A stretch of DNA of 7,581 nucleotides from Gammaproteobacteria bacterium (lineage in GTDB: Bacteria > Pseudomonadota > Gammaproteobacteria > GCA-001735895), in contig JAOUJX010000196.1 in assembly GCA_029882955.1 (NCBI GenBank), forward strand, positions 1 to 7,581, read 5' to 3'. This document shows, piece by piece, positions 1 through 5,735 of the stretch. Below the pieces are notes generated by a model. It was not told where the DNA came from. It did not search any database and saw nothing but the letters and a program-made list of their open reading frames with translations. A program made the translations under genes and the position numbers. The stretch's first letter is position 1, and every line of letters begins with the position of its first letter.

Positions 1-171
1 AAAGGTAGTTTCGATCACTAATGACTTGCTCCGGTGACCCAGTAAGCGGCCAATCGCGCCAGTACCACAGCCTTGATTGAGTTCACAATGACTGCAGGCG
101 CTTTGACGCAGCATCTGGATTTCGACCCGGCGACCCTGCCTGCTGATCACCTTTGCCTGTTCTTTTACCAT
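1..171 (-). CDS. rseC: RseC/MucC family protein, N-terminal part (runs off left edge)
   Basis: The reverse strand from 171 to 1 stays open for 57 codons and is cut by the window edge. It begins MVKEQAKVIS, like the start of E. coli RseC, and carries the family cysteine motif: Cys26, Cys29 and Cys35 in the arrangement C-x2-C-x5-C followed by a glycine (CSHCELNQGCG). In the family this N-terminal domain is followed by two membrane helices, which would lie outside the window. RseC is an inner-membrane protein of the sigma-E operon and is related to the RnfF/SoxR-reducing proteins; its exact role in stress control is unsettled. It lies 89 bases after rseB, in the usual gene order. ATG at 171 is the only ATG, GTG or TTG in frame after an upstream stop, and it matches the family start, but no good Shine-Dalgarno sequence precedes it. 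Identity is secure; the C-terminal half is unseen. Confidence 0.88.
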   Translation of the reverse strand, partial: MVKEQAKVISRQGRRVEIQMLRQSACSHCELNQGCGTGAIGRLLGHRSKSLVIETTF

Positions 172-177
172 AGAAAA

Positions 178-206
178 ATTATAAAGTGTCCACAGGCTAA
201 CATCGA
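178..206 (-). promoter_or_regulatory. Possible promoter just upstream of rseC
   Basis: On the minus strand a perfect TATAAT lies at 183-178. Seventeen bases upstream is TCGATG (206-201), which matches only three of six positions of the -35 consensus. The -10 box ends six bases before the rseC ATG, so a transcript from it would be leaderless or nearly so. A 5-bp inverted repeat (ACAGG 192-196, CCTGT 207-211) overlaps the spacer and -35 region. The 89-base rseB-rseC gap holds nothing else I can name. The -10 match could be chance in AT-rich sequence. Confidence 0.25.
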
Positions 207-260
207 CCTGTATTTTAAGGAAATATTCTTACAAAGGCTCTCAACTGCCCGAGGGGAAGT

Positions 261-1238
261 TCAGGGATTTTGGAATAAAATAGATTCGGCCATCTGTTTC
301 ACAGTAACTGCCGGTACCTCGCCGATAGCCGTAACAGAAAAATCGCTGATTTCGCGGATAAAGGCGTTAACTGCCCCCATTGAAGAGGCCCCCGAGGGTA
401 ATTGACGATCAGACTGTTTCTCGATAAATATTGATAAAGAAGCCAGACCATCTGTATAAACCATTTGCTGGAAAGTTTTTCCCGAGGCAGAGTCGAGTCT
501 TTTCAACACGGATCGCTGCTTGAACCCCTCTGGCATAGTACCTATCTGCCAGGAGGTTTGACTGACGATGCTTCCCGACCTGTCGCCGCTGTGATAGCGT
601 ACCATGGTGTAATTATCACCAATTGGCGGGATTGTTATAAGTTCCGGCTTTTCTCCCTCTTTTAACAGCTCAAGACTGGTAAACATAACCTGTTCGATAA
701 CTTTGTTATTGCTATTGATCAGATTAGATTTCATCATCAAACCGTTATCGGCATTAATCCAGAACTTTAATCCATATCGATACTGGTCTCTGGGTTTGAT
801 TTGTACTATAACCGTTTGATGGTTAGCGACTCGATCTTTACCAATCAATTTTAGATCATACAAATTACTAATTTTCTCAACATCATCCGGTATAAATATT
901 GGGGAAAAGGAATTCTTACGGGAAAAATCAACAACAACCTTACGACTTGAGGGCCAGATACAGGTCAGGCTCTTATCATCGCGAATGACTTCTCGCGCCT
1001 CACCATTCAGGGATAACAGACGTTCCTTTTCACCCGTTTCATCCTTCATGTGAGATATCGACATACTTTCGAGTTGATCATCATGCATGTAGACGAAAGT
1101 ACCACGATAATTTAGTTCTCGCATAGCTTCAGACATGGTCTGAATCCAGTCCATTGCAGATTTCCCGGCCGCCAGGGACTGTCCGGGTAATAACAGAATA
1201 ACTATGGCTGTGGCTATTAATCGCAGAGATAAATTCAA
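261..1238 (-). CDS. rseB: RseB/MucB, periplasmic regulator of the anti-sigma factor
   Basis: RseB binds the periplasmic part of RseA and shields it from DegS cleavage; in the family it also senses mislocalised lipoproteins or LPS. From the start chosen here the protein has 325 residues, close to the 318 of E. coli RseB. A signal peptide is plain: Arg6, a hydrophobic core at about 7-18, and a cleavage site near SLAA at 21-24. The N-terminal MucB/RseB domain (about 28-195) contains the typical stretch ELNYRGTFVY (41-50), and the C-terminal domain spans about 205-320. The frame is open from a TTG at 1256, and no ATG precedes the mature region. I prefer the TTG at 1238 because an AGGGGA ribosome binding site sits 7 bases upstream of it and the signal peptide then has a normal short n-region. 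It is the third gene of the operon, 26 bases after rseA. Confidence 0.93.
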   Translation of the reverse strand: MNLSLRLIATAIVILLLPGQSLAAGKSAMDWIQTMSEAMRELNYRGTFVYMHDDQLESMSISHMKDETGEKERLLSLNGEAREVIRDDKSLTCIWPSSRKVVVDFSRKNSFSPIFIPDDVEKISNLYDLKLIGKDRVANHQTVIVQIKPRDQYRYGLKFWINADNGLMMKSNLINSNNKVIEQVMFTSLELLKEGEKPELITIPPIGDNYTMVRYHSGDRSGSIVSQTSWQIGTMPEGFKQRSVLKRLDSASGKTFQQMVYTDGLASLSIFIEKQSDRQLPSGASSMGAVNAFIREISDFSVTAIGEVPAVTVKQMAESILFQNP

Positions 1239-1244
1239 ATGATA

Positions 1245-1253
1245 ATCCCCTTT
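1245..1253 (-). promoter_or_regulatory. Ribosome binding site deciding the rseB TTG start
   Basis: The minus strand reads GAAAGGGGA here, a purine-rich Shine-Dalgarno element ending 6-7 bases before the TTG at 1238-1236. The alternative TTG at 1256-1254 has no such element upstream and in fact overlaps this one. This decides the start as the second TTG. Confidence 0.6.
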
Positions 1254-1264
1254 CAAATCAAAGA

Positions 1265-1891
1265 TTACTGCTGCTCAGCATCGTATCCAGCAACACGAGC
1301 CTGCGGAATCAGGCCCTGCATCGAGTTCGAATACTCCGTGTGATTGACCAGGTAGCCATTCAGTTTCTGCTGTAGGGCCGGTGTATCCTGTTTTACGATC
1401 CAGCGTGTACCACCACCAAGATTAGAGGAAACCGTCACCGGGTTACCCTGCATGGGCTGGCTGGCGAGTACTTTAATCTTTTGCTGCTCGACCGATACGA
1501 GCTGCTCCCCGTCATCACCCGGTTGTGGATTAACCGGTAAGGTTTGCCAGAGACTGATGGATACTACCGCTACCGAAACAGCAACAGCAATACCGGCAAA
1601 CGGTTTCAACAAAGCCCAGGGTAGGGTAAATCCCTGCGCTGAGGTTTTCGTAATGGCGGCTGAACTTTGCTCAGGCTCTATCTGGCGTATCTGCGACATG
1701 ATTCGATGCGTCAAATCAGGATTAATCTGATCGGGTAGTTCGTGACGCATGACCTCACCAATCATCTGGTAGCGACGCATCTTATATTGCAGGTTAACAT
1801 CGTCAAGCAGCTCATTCAGCACAGCTTCGCTATGCTCATCATCCGAGTACTGATCCAGGACAACCGACAGTTTTTCGTCTAATTCACTCAT
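1265..1891 (-). CDS. rseA: RseA/MucA, membrane anti-sigma-E factor
   Basis: RseA holds RpoE inactive at the inner membrane. Envelope stress leads to its stepwise proteolysis by DegS and RseP (AlgW and MucP in Pseudomonas), freeing the sigma factor. The 208-residue protein has the expected three parts. Residues 1-72 form the acidic N-terminal sigma-binding domain, beginning MSELDEKLSVVLDQYSDDE. One transmembrane helix follows at about 93-115 (LLKPFAGIAVAVSVAVVSI). The periplasmic tail ends with the stretch NHTEYSNSMQGLIPQARV and GYD, typical of RseA C-terminal domains. The frame extends upstream to a TTG at 1909, but ATG at 1891 gives the family-like start. Its ribosome binding site is weak (GTGAG about 7 bases upstream). 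The gene lies 45 bases after rpoE and 26 bases before rseB, so it is surely co-transcribed. Confidence 0.93.
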   Translation of the reverse strand: MSELDEKLSVVLDQYSDDEHSEAVLNELLDDVNLQYKMRRYQMIGEVMRHELPDQINPDLTHRIMSQIRQIEPEQSSAAITKTSAQGFTLPWALLKPFAGIAVAVSVAVVSISLWQTLPVNPQPGDDGEQLVSVEQQKIKVLASQPMQGNPVTVSSNLGGGTRWIVKQDTPALQQKLNGYLVNHTEYSNSMQGLIPQARVAGYDAEQQ

Positions 1892-1936
1892 AACAATGCT
1901 CACATTCAATAGTATTCTGGTTTCAACGCTACTTAG

Positions 1937-2512
1937 TCACTCTAATAGTGGCCTAAGTTCCTTATCAATCACATCCCTGGCACGAAAAATTCGAGATCTC
2001 ACCGTACCGATCGGACAATCCATTACTTCGGCAATCTCTTCATAACTCAATCCTTCGATCTCTCGCAGCGTTATAGCCGACTTAAGATCGTCTGGTAAAG
2101 CTTCTATAGCTGCAAAAATGGTCTGTTTGATTTCCTCGGTAAGTAGCAAGTTTTCGGGGTTAGCATACTCCTTTAAACCGGATTCACCTTCGAAGTGCTC
2201 GGCATCTTCGACATCAACCGTGTTATTCGGAGACTTCCGTGCCCTGGAAGCCAGGTAATTCTTTGCCGTATTCGCCGCGATCCGATAAAGCCAGGTATAA
2301 AATTGACTATCGCCTCTAAAGTTACCAATTGCCCGGTAAGCTTTGATAAACGCATCCTGTGTAATATCGTAACATTCGGCCTGATCTGAAACGAAACGGC
2401 CGACCAGATTTACCACCTTATGCTGGTATTTTTGTACCAGAACATCGTATGCCGCGGTATCACCTGCCTGCACACGCTTCACCAGTTCTGCGTCAAGCAG
2501 ATTTGACCCCAT
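1937..2512 (-). CDS. rpoE: RNA polymerase sigma factor RpoE (sigma-E/AlgU)
   Basis: This ECF sigma factor directs transcription of envelope-stress genes. The protein has 191 residues, the same length as E. coli RpoE. Sigma region 2 spans about 22-93 and includes DITQDAFIKAYRAIGNFRG (49-67) and the promoter-melting and -10-binding stretch FYTWLYRIAANTAKNYL (71-87). A charged linker (about 94-130) follows. Sigma region 4 (about 131-185) carries the helix-turn-helix LSYEEIAEVMDCPIGTVRSR (155-174), which reads the -35 element. The ATG at 2512 is preceded by CAGGG with a 6-base spacer. It is the first gene of the rpoE-rseA-rseB-rseC operon and divergent from nadB, as in other gammaproteobacteria. 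A sigma-E-like promoter lies upstream, consistent with autoregulation. The leader can fold over the ribosome binding site (see the leader entry). Confidence 0.97.
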   Translation of the reverse strand: MGSNLLDAELVKRVQAGDTAAYDVLVQKYQHKVVNLVGRFVSDQAECYDITQDAFIKAYRAIGNFRGDSQFYTWLYRIAANTAKNYLASRARKSPNNTVDVEDAEHFEGESGLKEYANPENLLLTEEIKQTIFAAIEALPDDLKSAITLREIEGLSYEEIAEVMDCPIGTVRSRIFRARDVIDKELRPLLE

Positions 2513-2547
2513 CTATAACCCTGAAAATTTTTAAATAATCCGCACAT
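2479..2547 (-). other. Possible upstream reading frame overlapping the rpoE start
   Basis: On the minus strand an ATG at 2547 opens a 22-codon frame (MCGLFKNFQGYRWGQICLTQ, then NW) that ends with TGA at 2481-2479, inside rpoE but in a different frame. Its ATG overlaps the TAA stop (TAATG) of a 9-codon frame starting at 2576 (MAIVVRSVI). Neither has a well-spaced ribosome binding site; the 9-codon frame has CAGGG only 2 bases before its ATG. In E. coli a leader peptide gene, rseD, precedes rpoE and is translationally coupled to it. No sequence similarity to RseD is claimed. This may be a chance frame. Confidence 0.2.
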
Positions 2548-2642
2548 TAGATCACAGATCGTACGACTATCGCCATTGCCCTGAGCAAACCGACGCAAAT
2601 ACCAATTCTAACATTGGAGAATTACAAGAGAGTCAGGGTTAT
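2515..2642 (-). promoter_or_regulatory. rpoE leader with inverted repeat covering the Shine-Dalgarno
   Basis: In the rpoE mRNA sense, the leader has ATAACCCTGA at 2642-2633 and its exact complement TCAGGGTTAT at 2524-2515. The downstream arm contains the whole rpoE ribosome binding site (AGGG, 2522-2519) and most of the spacer before ATG. Pairing of the two arms across the 108-base interval would block ribosome access. A second TCAGGG at 2584-2579 could pair with the same anti-Shine-Dalgarno over 6 bases, giving a competing fold. The repeat is read directly from the sequence; its use as a translational switch is inference. Confidence 0.4.
2602..2623. repeat. Two overlapping, mutually exclusive short inverted repeats
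   Basis: AATTCT (2604-2609) pairs exactly with AGAATT (2618-2623) around an 8-base loop. CCAAT (2602-2606) pairs with ATTGG (2613-2617) around a 6-base loop. The two stems share bases and cannot form together. In the rpoE transcript they lie just inside the long-range repeat arms. They could be leader RNA structure or a protein-binding palindrome, or may be incidental. Confidence 0.35.
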
Positions 2643-2654
2643 CCTAATCCCAAA

Positions 2655-2682
2655 TAAAGACCTTCACCAACAGGAAAGGTTC
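2655..2682 (-). promoter_or_regulatory. Sigma-E-like promoter for rpoE operon
   Basis: The minus strand reads GAACCTTT (2682-2675), close to the sigma-E -35 consensus GAACTT. Sixteen bases after GAACCT comes TCTTTA (2660-2655), a plausible -10 next to the TCTGA/TCAAA type. Transcription would start near 2648 and give a leader of about 135 bases. Autoregulation of rpoE from such a promoter is well established in related bacteria. One mismatch in the -35 and two in the -10 keep this a candidate. Confidence 0.45.
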
Positions 2683-2697
2683 ATCCCCCTTTATTTT

Positions 2698-2726
2698 CTT
2701 TGAGCTATCACCAGATTATCTATAAC
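2698..2726 (+). promoter_or_regulatory. Possible sigma-70 promoter for nadB
   Basis: TATAAC at 2721-2726 matches the -10 consensus at five of six bases. CTTTGA lies 17 bases upstream at 2698-2703, with the better-looking TTGAGC at 2700-2705 but only 15 bases of spacing. It sits 34 bases before the nadB ATG, giving a short leader. The -35 is weak, which would fit an activated or lightly used promoter. Confidence 0.3.
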
Positions 2727-2732
2727 CTATAG
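2720..2732. repeat. 13-base palindrome over the nadB -10 region
   Basis: CTATA (2720-2724) and TATAG (2728-2732) form a perfect inverted repeat around ACC. A related pair, GCTAT (2704-2708) and ATAGC (2729-2733), also flanks this interval. Because the palindrome covers the proposed nadB -10 box, it could be an operator for an NAD-synthesis repressor, but AT-rich promoter sequence gives such repeats by chance. Confidence 0.25.
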
Positions 2733-2759
2733 CCAAATTTATCCGGTATTCCCGAAATC

Positions 2760-4382
2760 ATGAGCAAACAGTTTAATTTTGATGTCGTCATCGTCGGTTC
2801 CGGTGCTGCCGGACTTTCCCTGGCTTTGAATTTACCGACCTCGGCCTCCATCGCTATTCTGGCCAAAAATAACTTTGATCAGTACGCCAGCTATTTTGCA
2901 CAGGGCGGTATTTCGGCTGTTCTCGAACCCGATGACTCGGTCGAGATGCATGTTGAAGATACCTTGATCGCAGGTGCAGGGCTGTGCGATAAAACAGTTG
3001 TAACCGCGACTGCAGCGGCTGGTGCCGAGTGCATACAGTGGCTCGCCGACCTGGGCATGCCGTTTACCCGTGATCGTCAGGATGTCAGCGCCAGCGGTTA
3101 CCATCTCACGCGTGAAGGGGGCCATAGCAAACGCCGTGTAGTTCATGCGGCGGACGCGACAGGCAAGGCTCTGCAGCAAACCCTGCAGGCGCATGCGCTG
3201 GAACATAAAAACATTCGAATCTTTAACGACCATGTTGCCATCGATTTAATTCGACAGGGAAATCACTGTCTGGGCCTATATGCCTATAATCGCGATGACC
3301 AGCACGTGAATGTATTTTCAGCCCAGAAGACAGTCCTCGCCACCGGTGGCGCTAGCAAGGTTTATCTGTATACCAGCAATCCAGACGGCTCAACCGGTGA
3401 CGGCATTGCCATGGCCTGGCGTGCAGGTTGCCGAGTCGCAAACATGGAATTCATCCAGTTTCACCCGACCTGCCTGTATCACCCGGAGGCAAAATCGTTT
3501 CTGGTCACTGAGGCAGTGCGCGGCGAAGGCGGCAAACTATTATTACCAGATGGTGAAAGATTCATGCAGCGATTCGACGAACGCGGCGAGCTGGCGCCTA
3601 GAGACATCGTCGCCAGAGCTATCGATCACGAAATGAAACGCCTTGGTATCGACTGCGTCTATCTGGATATCAGCCATAAGAGCCGCGCATTTATCAAATC
3701 GCATTTCCCCACTATTTACGAGCGTTGCCGCGAATTCGATATCGATATCACACGCCAGCCAATTCCCGTGGTACCCGCCGCACATTACACCTGTGGCGGC
3801 GTTATCATCGATGCCAGGGGAAAAACCGACCTGGACAACCTATACGCGGTCGGTGAAGTAACCTATTCCGGTTTACACGGTGCCAACCGCATGGCCAGCA
3901 ACTCATTGCTCGAATGTCTGGTGTTCGCCAAAACAGCTGCCGAAGACATTCAAAGCCACCTCAAGACAAAGATTAAGCCGGAGCGACTACCCGACTGGGA
4001 TGAGTCACAGGTGACCGACTCCGACGAAGATATCGTGGTCGCACACAACTGGGATGAATTACGTCGATTTATGTGGGACTACGTCGGCATCGTACGTACC
4101 GATAAACGGCTCGAGCGCGCGCTTAATCGAACTCGGTTGTTAATACGTGAAATCAACGAATACTACGGGAATTATAAAGTTTCCGCCGATTTGCTCGAAT
4201 TGCGTAACCTGGTCATAGTCGCGGAGCTAATCATTCGGTCGGCCCTGCAGCGCAAAGAAAGTCGAGGTTTACACTATACGCTGGATTACCCTGATACCGA
4301 CGATAAGCAGCTCAAGCCCACAATACTTGATCCAGAACTGAACCTTTCAAAACCGGCAAAAATCTCGTTGATCACCCCTTAG
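2760..4382 (+). CDS. nadB: L-aspartate oxidase NadB
   Basis: NadB is the cytosolic flavoenzyme that oxidises L-aspartate to iminoaspartate, which NadA condenses to quinolinate for NAD synthesis. The protein has 540 residues, equal to E. coli NadB. The FAD-binding Rossmann motif GSGAAG is at 13-18, and the flavin-contacting QGGISAV at 48-54. Residues equivalent to the known active site are present: Glu119 in the TREGGHS loop, His235 (FHPT), Arg281 (ELAPRD), His342 (AHYTCGG) and Arg377 (GANRMASNS). The C-terminal helical domain (about 420-535) is complete. These distinguish it from the related succinate and fumarate dehydrogenase flavoproteins. The ATG matches the family start, though no clear Shine-Dalgarno precedes it. 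It is divergent from rpoE, and its stop overlaps the stop of the convergent hydrolase gene by four bases. nadA and nadC are not in the window. Confidence 0.97.
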   Translation: MSKQFNFDVVIVGSGAAGLSLALNLPTSASIAILAKNNFDQYASYFAQGGISAVLEPDDSVEMHVEDTLIAGAGLCDKTVVTATAAAGAECIQWLADLGMPFTRDRQDVSASGYHLTREGGHSKRRVVHAADATGKALQQTLQAHALEHKNIRIFNDHVAIDLIRQGNHCLGLYAYNRDDQHVNVFSAQKTVLATGGASKVYLYTSNPDGSTGDGIAMAWRAGCRVANMEFIQFHPTCLYHPEAKSFLVTEAVRGEGGKLLLPDGERFMQRFDERGELAPRDIVARAIDHEMKRLGIDCVYLDISHKSRAFIKSHFPTIYERCREFDIDITRQPIPVVPAAHYTCGGVIIDARGKTDLDNLYAVGEVTYSGLHGANRMASNSLLECLVFAKTAAEDIQSHLKTKIKPERLPDWDESQVTDSDEDIVVAHNWDELRRFMWDYVGIVRTDKRLERALNRTRLLIREINEYYGNYKVSADLLELRNLVIVAELIIRSALQRKESRGLHYTLDYPDTDDKQLKPTILDPELNLSKPAKISLITP

Positions 4383-5161
4383 CGCCGGGTAGCCAGCCAG
4401 TCTGAGACCGCCTTGACCAGAGCTTCTTCCCGGTCATCAAAAAAGTGGTTGGCATTTTCCACCTGCAATTGCCGGTAATCGTTATTACCGGCTTCTTCGG
4501 CTATTTTCTTTTTCTGCTGACGATTACTCAACACTTCCGGTAAATCCTGGCTACCGAATAAATCAAAAACAGGCCCCTTGACCGCTTTAAGGGTCCTTAA
4601 GGAGTTCATCGCATCATGCTCTGACCCGCCCGGCATACCGATGGCAACAAAACCTTTAATCGATTCATCGTTCTCTCTGGATAAATAATAACTGGTCATC
4701 AGCGATCCCAGGCTATGGCCTATAAGGACTATATCCTCAGCCCCCTGCGATTTCAGATACGACAGTGCAGCATTGATCCTTGGCACCACCTCGGGAAACA
4801 ATACCGCATAATCGTCGTGATCGGCGTCATTTGCCAATACCGGCATCTGAATCGACAGGGTATTCCAGCCATATTCGGTTAAAGCCACCCGCAGCGGACG
4901 AATAACCTGATCCCAGTTTGGGTGAACACCCGTACCATGCATAACAATCAACGCTTTATTAAGACTCTCGTCTTTGGCGGAGGTATAAATTGACAGGAAT
5001 GAGTGATTACCAGTTTTTAGCCAGACAGCTTCGCCATCTAACAGCGAATCGACTATCTGGTCGGCCCAACGCTTCTCCTTGGCCAGATCTGAGGCCAGCA
5101 AAGGACTGCCCAGGCAGGCGACCAGTAAACTGACCAACAATCGTTTTCGCCAATATGTCAT
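4379..5161 (-). CDS. Exported alpha/beta hydrolase (DUF3530-like)
   Basis: This 260-residue protein has an alpha/beta-hydrolase fold. The nucleophile elbow GHSLG is at 148-152 (Ser150), a likely acid is Asp206 (GSQDLP), the catalytic histidine is His239 (NANHFF), and HGTG at 75-78 would form the oxyanion hole. It resembles the DUF3530 group of envelope proteins of unknown substrate; that assignment is from general likeness. The N-terminus has positive residues (Arg5-Arg8) and a hydrophobic stretch. Cleavage could follow LLAS at 21-24, or LVAC at 13-16 could serve as a lipobox, so soluble periplasmic protein or lipoprotein are both possible. ATG at 5161 has a good ribosome binding site (AAGGA, 8-base spacer). 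It is divergent from the yjbQ gene across 65 bases and convergent with nadB. I see no specific substrate. Confidence 0.8.
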   Translation of the reverse strand: MTYWRKRLLVSLLVACLGSPLLASDLAKEKRWADQIVDSLLDGEAVWLKTGNHSFLSIYTSAKDESLNKALIVMHGTGVHPNWDQVIRPLRVALTEYGWNTLSIQMPVLANDADHDDYAVLFPEVVPRINAALSYLKSQGAEDIVLIGHSLGSLMTSYYLSRENDESIKGFVAIGMPGGSEHDAMNSLRTLKAVKGPVFDLFGSQDLPEVLSNRQQKKKIAEEAGNNDYRQLQVENANHFFDDREEALVKAVSDWLATRR

Positions 5162-5226
5162 GATGATTTTCCTTCAGGCTATATTTTCCGATATGCTTTA
5201 GATAAAACCATCGGACAATTTGTTAA

Positions 5227-5655
5227 ATGATGCAACAACACAGACTTGACATTCAAACGCAGGGGCGATCAACGATCAATATAACCAGCGAGATAGACAA
5301 GCTAATTGATCAATCTGGTATAGAAACAGGGCTTTGCCATGTTTTCATTTCCCATACCAGTGCTTCATTAATCATCACCGAAAATGCCGATGACAACGTT
5401 CGTAGAGACCTGGAAAACTTCTTTTCCCGGCTGGTACCTGACGGCGACCCAATTTATCTGCACGACCAGGAAGGCGACGACGATATGCCCGCCCATATCC
5501 GGTCAGTGCTCACACAAAGTGAAATCACTATACCGATCAGTCAGGGCCAATCAGCCCTCGGCACCTGGCAGGGAGTATACTTATGGGAACATAGAACCCA
5601 CCCTAAAAGGCGAATGGCCACTATCACTCTGATTGGAGATAATACAAAGTATTGA
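5227..5655 (+). CDS. yjbQ: YjbQ / UPF0047 family protein
   Basis: This 142-residue protein spans the whole UPF0047 (YjbQ) domain. Family hallmarks are all present: SHTSASLIITEN (42-53), GDDDMPAHIRS (83-93), and LGTWQGVYLWEHR (111-123), with the conserved His43, Asp84-86, His90 and Glu121-His122 expected to cluster in the active pocket. E. coli YjbQ has been linked to a thiamin phosphate synthase activity able to replace ThiE when overproduced; its normal role is unclear. The first of two adjacent ATGs (5227) aligns best with the family N-terminus. The ribosome binding site is poor (CGGA about 12 bases upstream). It is divergent from the hydrolase and 80 bases upstream of the adk start; no shared function is evident. 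Confidence 0.9.
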   Translation: MMQQHRLDIQTQGRSTINITSEIDKLIDQSGIETGLCHVFISHTSASLIITENADDNVRRDLENFFSRLVPDGDPIYLHDQEGDDDMPAHIRSVLTQSEITIPISQGQSALGTWQGVYLWEHRTHPKRRMATITLIGDNTKY

Positions 5656-5694
5656 GGATTTTGATTTGCCCCGACAGAACAAAAATGAGAACGT

Positions 5695-5714
5695 CTGGGT
5701 ATTGCCAGGTTTTT
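5695..5714 (+). terminator. Weak hairpin with T-run between yjbQ and adk
   Basis: CTGG (5695-5698) pairs with CCAG (5705-5708) around a 6-base loop, and G then TTTTT follows. The stem is only 4 bp plus possible G-T pairs, so it would be a weak or partial terminator. If it works poorly, yjbQ and adk share a transcript; I see no strong separate adk promoter in the 80-base gap. Confidence 0.2.
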
Positions 5715-5722
5715 AAGTTAAA

Positions 5723-5728
5723 GAGGAG
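5723..5728 (+). promoter_or_regulatory. Strong ribosome binding site of adk
   Basis: GAGGAG lies 7 bases before the ATG at 5736 and only 4 bases before the ATG at 5733. The spacing favours the second ATG, which also gives the canonical adenylate kinase start MKIILLG. Confidence 0.7.
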
Positions 5729-5735
5729 TTAAATG

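Noticed and set aside
73..405. Plus-strand open frame of 110 codons
   Set aside because: It lies antisense to rseC and the end of rseB, both clearly real, and its translation has no recognisable features.
762..790. GAACTTT on the plus strand, like a sigma-E -35, inside rseB
   Set aside because: The nearest TCT-type -10 is 19 bases away, too far, and there is no plus-strand gene for it to serve.
1452..1730. Plus-strand open frame of 92 codons opposite rseA
   Set aside because: It is antisense to a well-supported rseA and has no protein features of its own.
2832..3233. Minus-strand open frame of 133 codons inside nadB
   Set aside because: nadB is complete with all active-site residues; the antisense frame is explained by nadB codon constraints.
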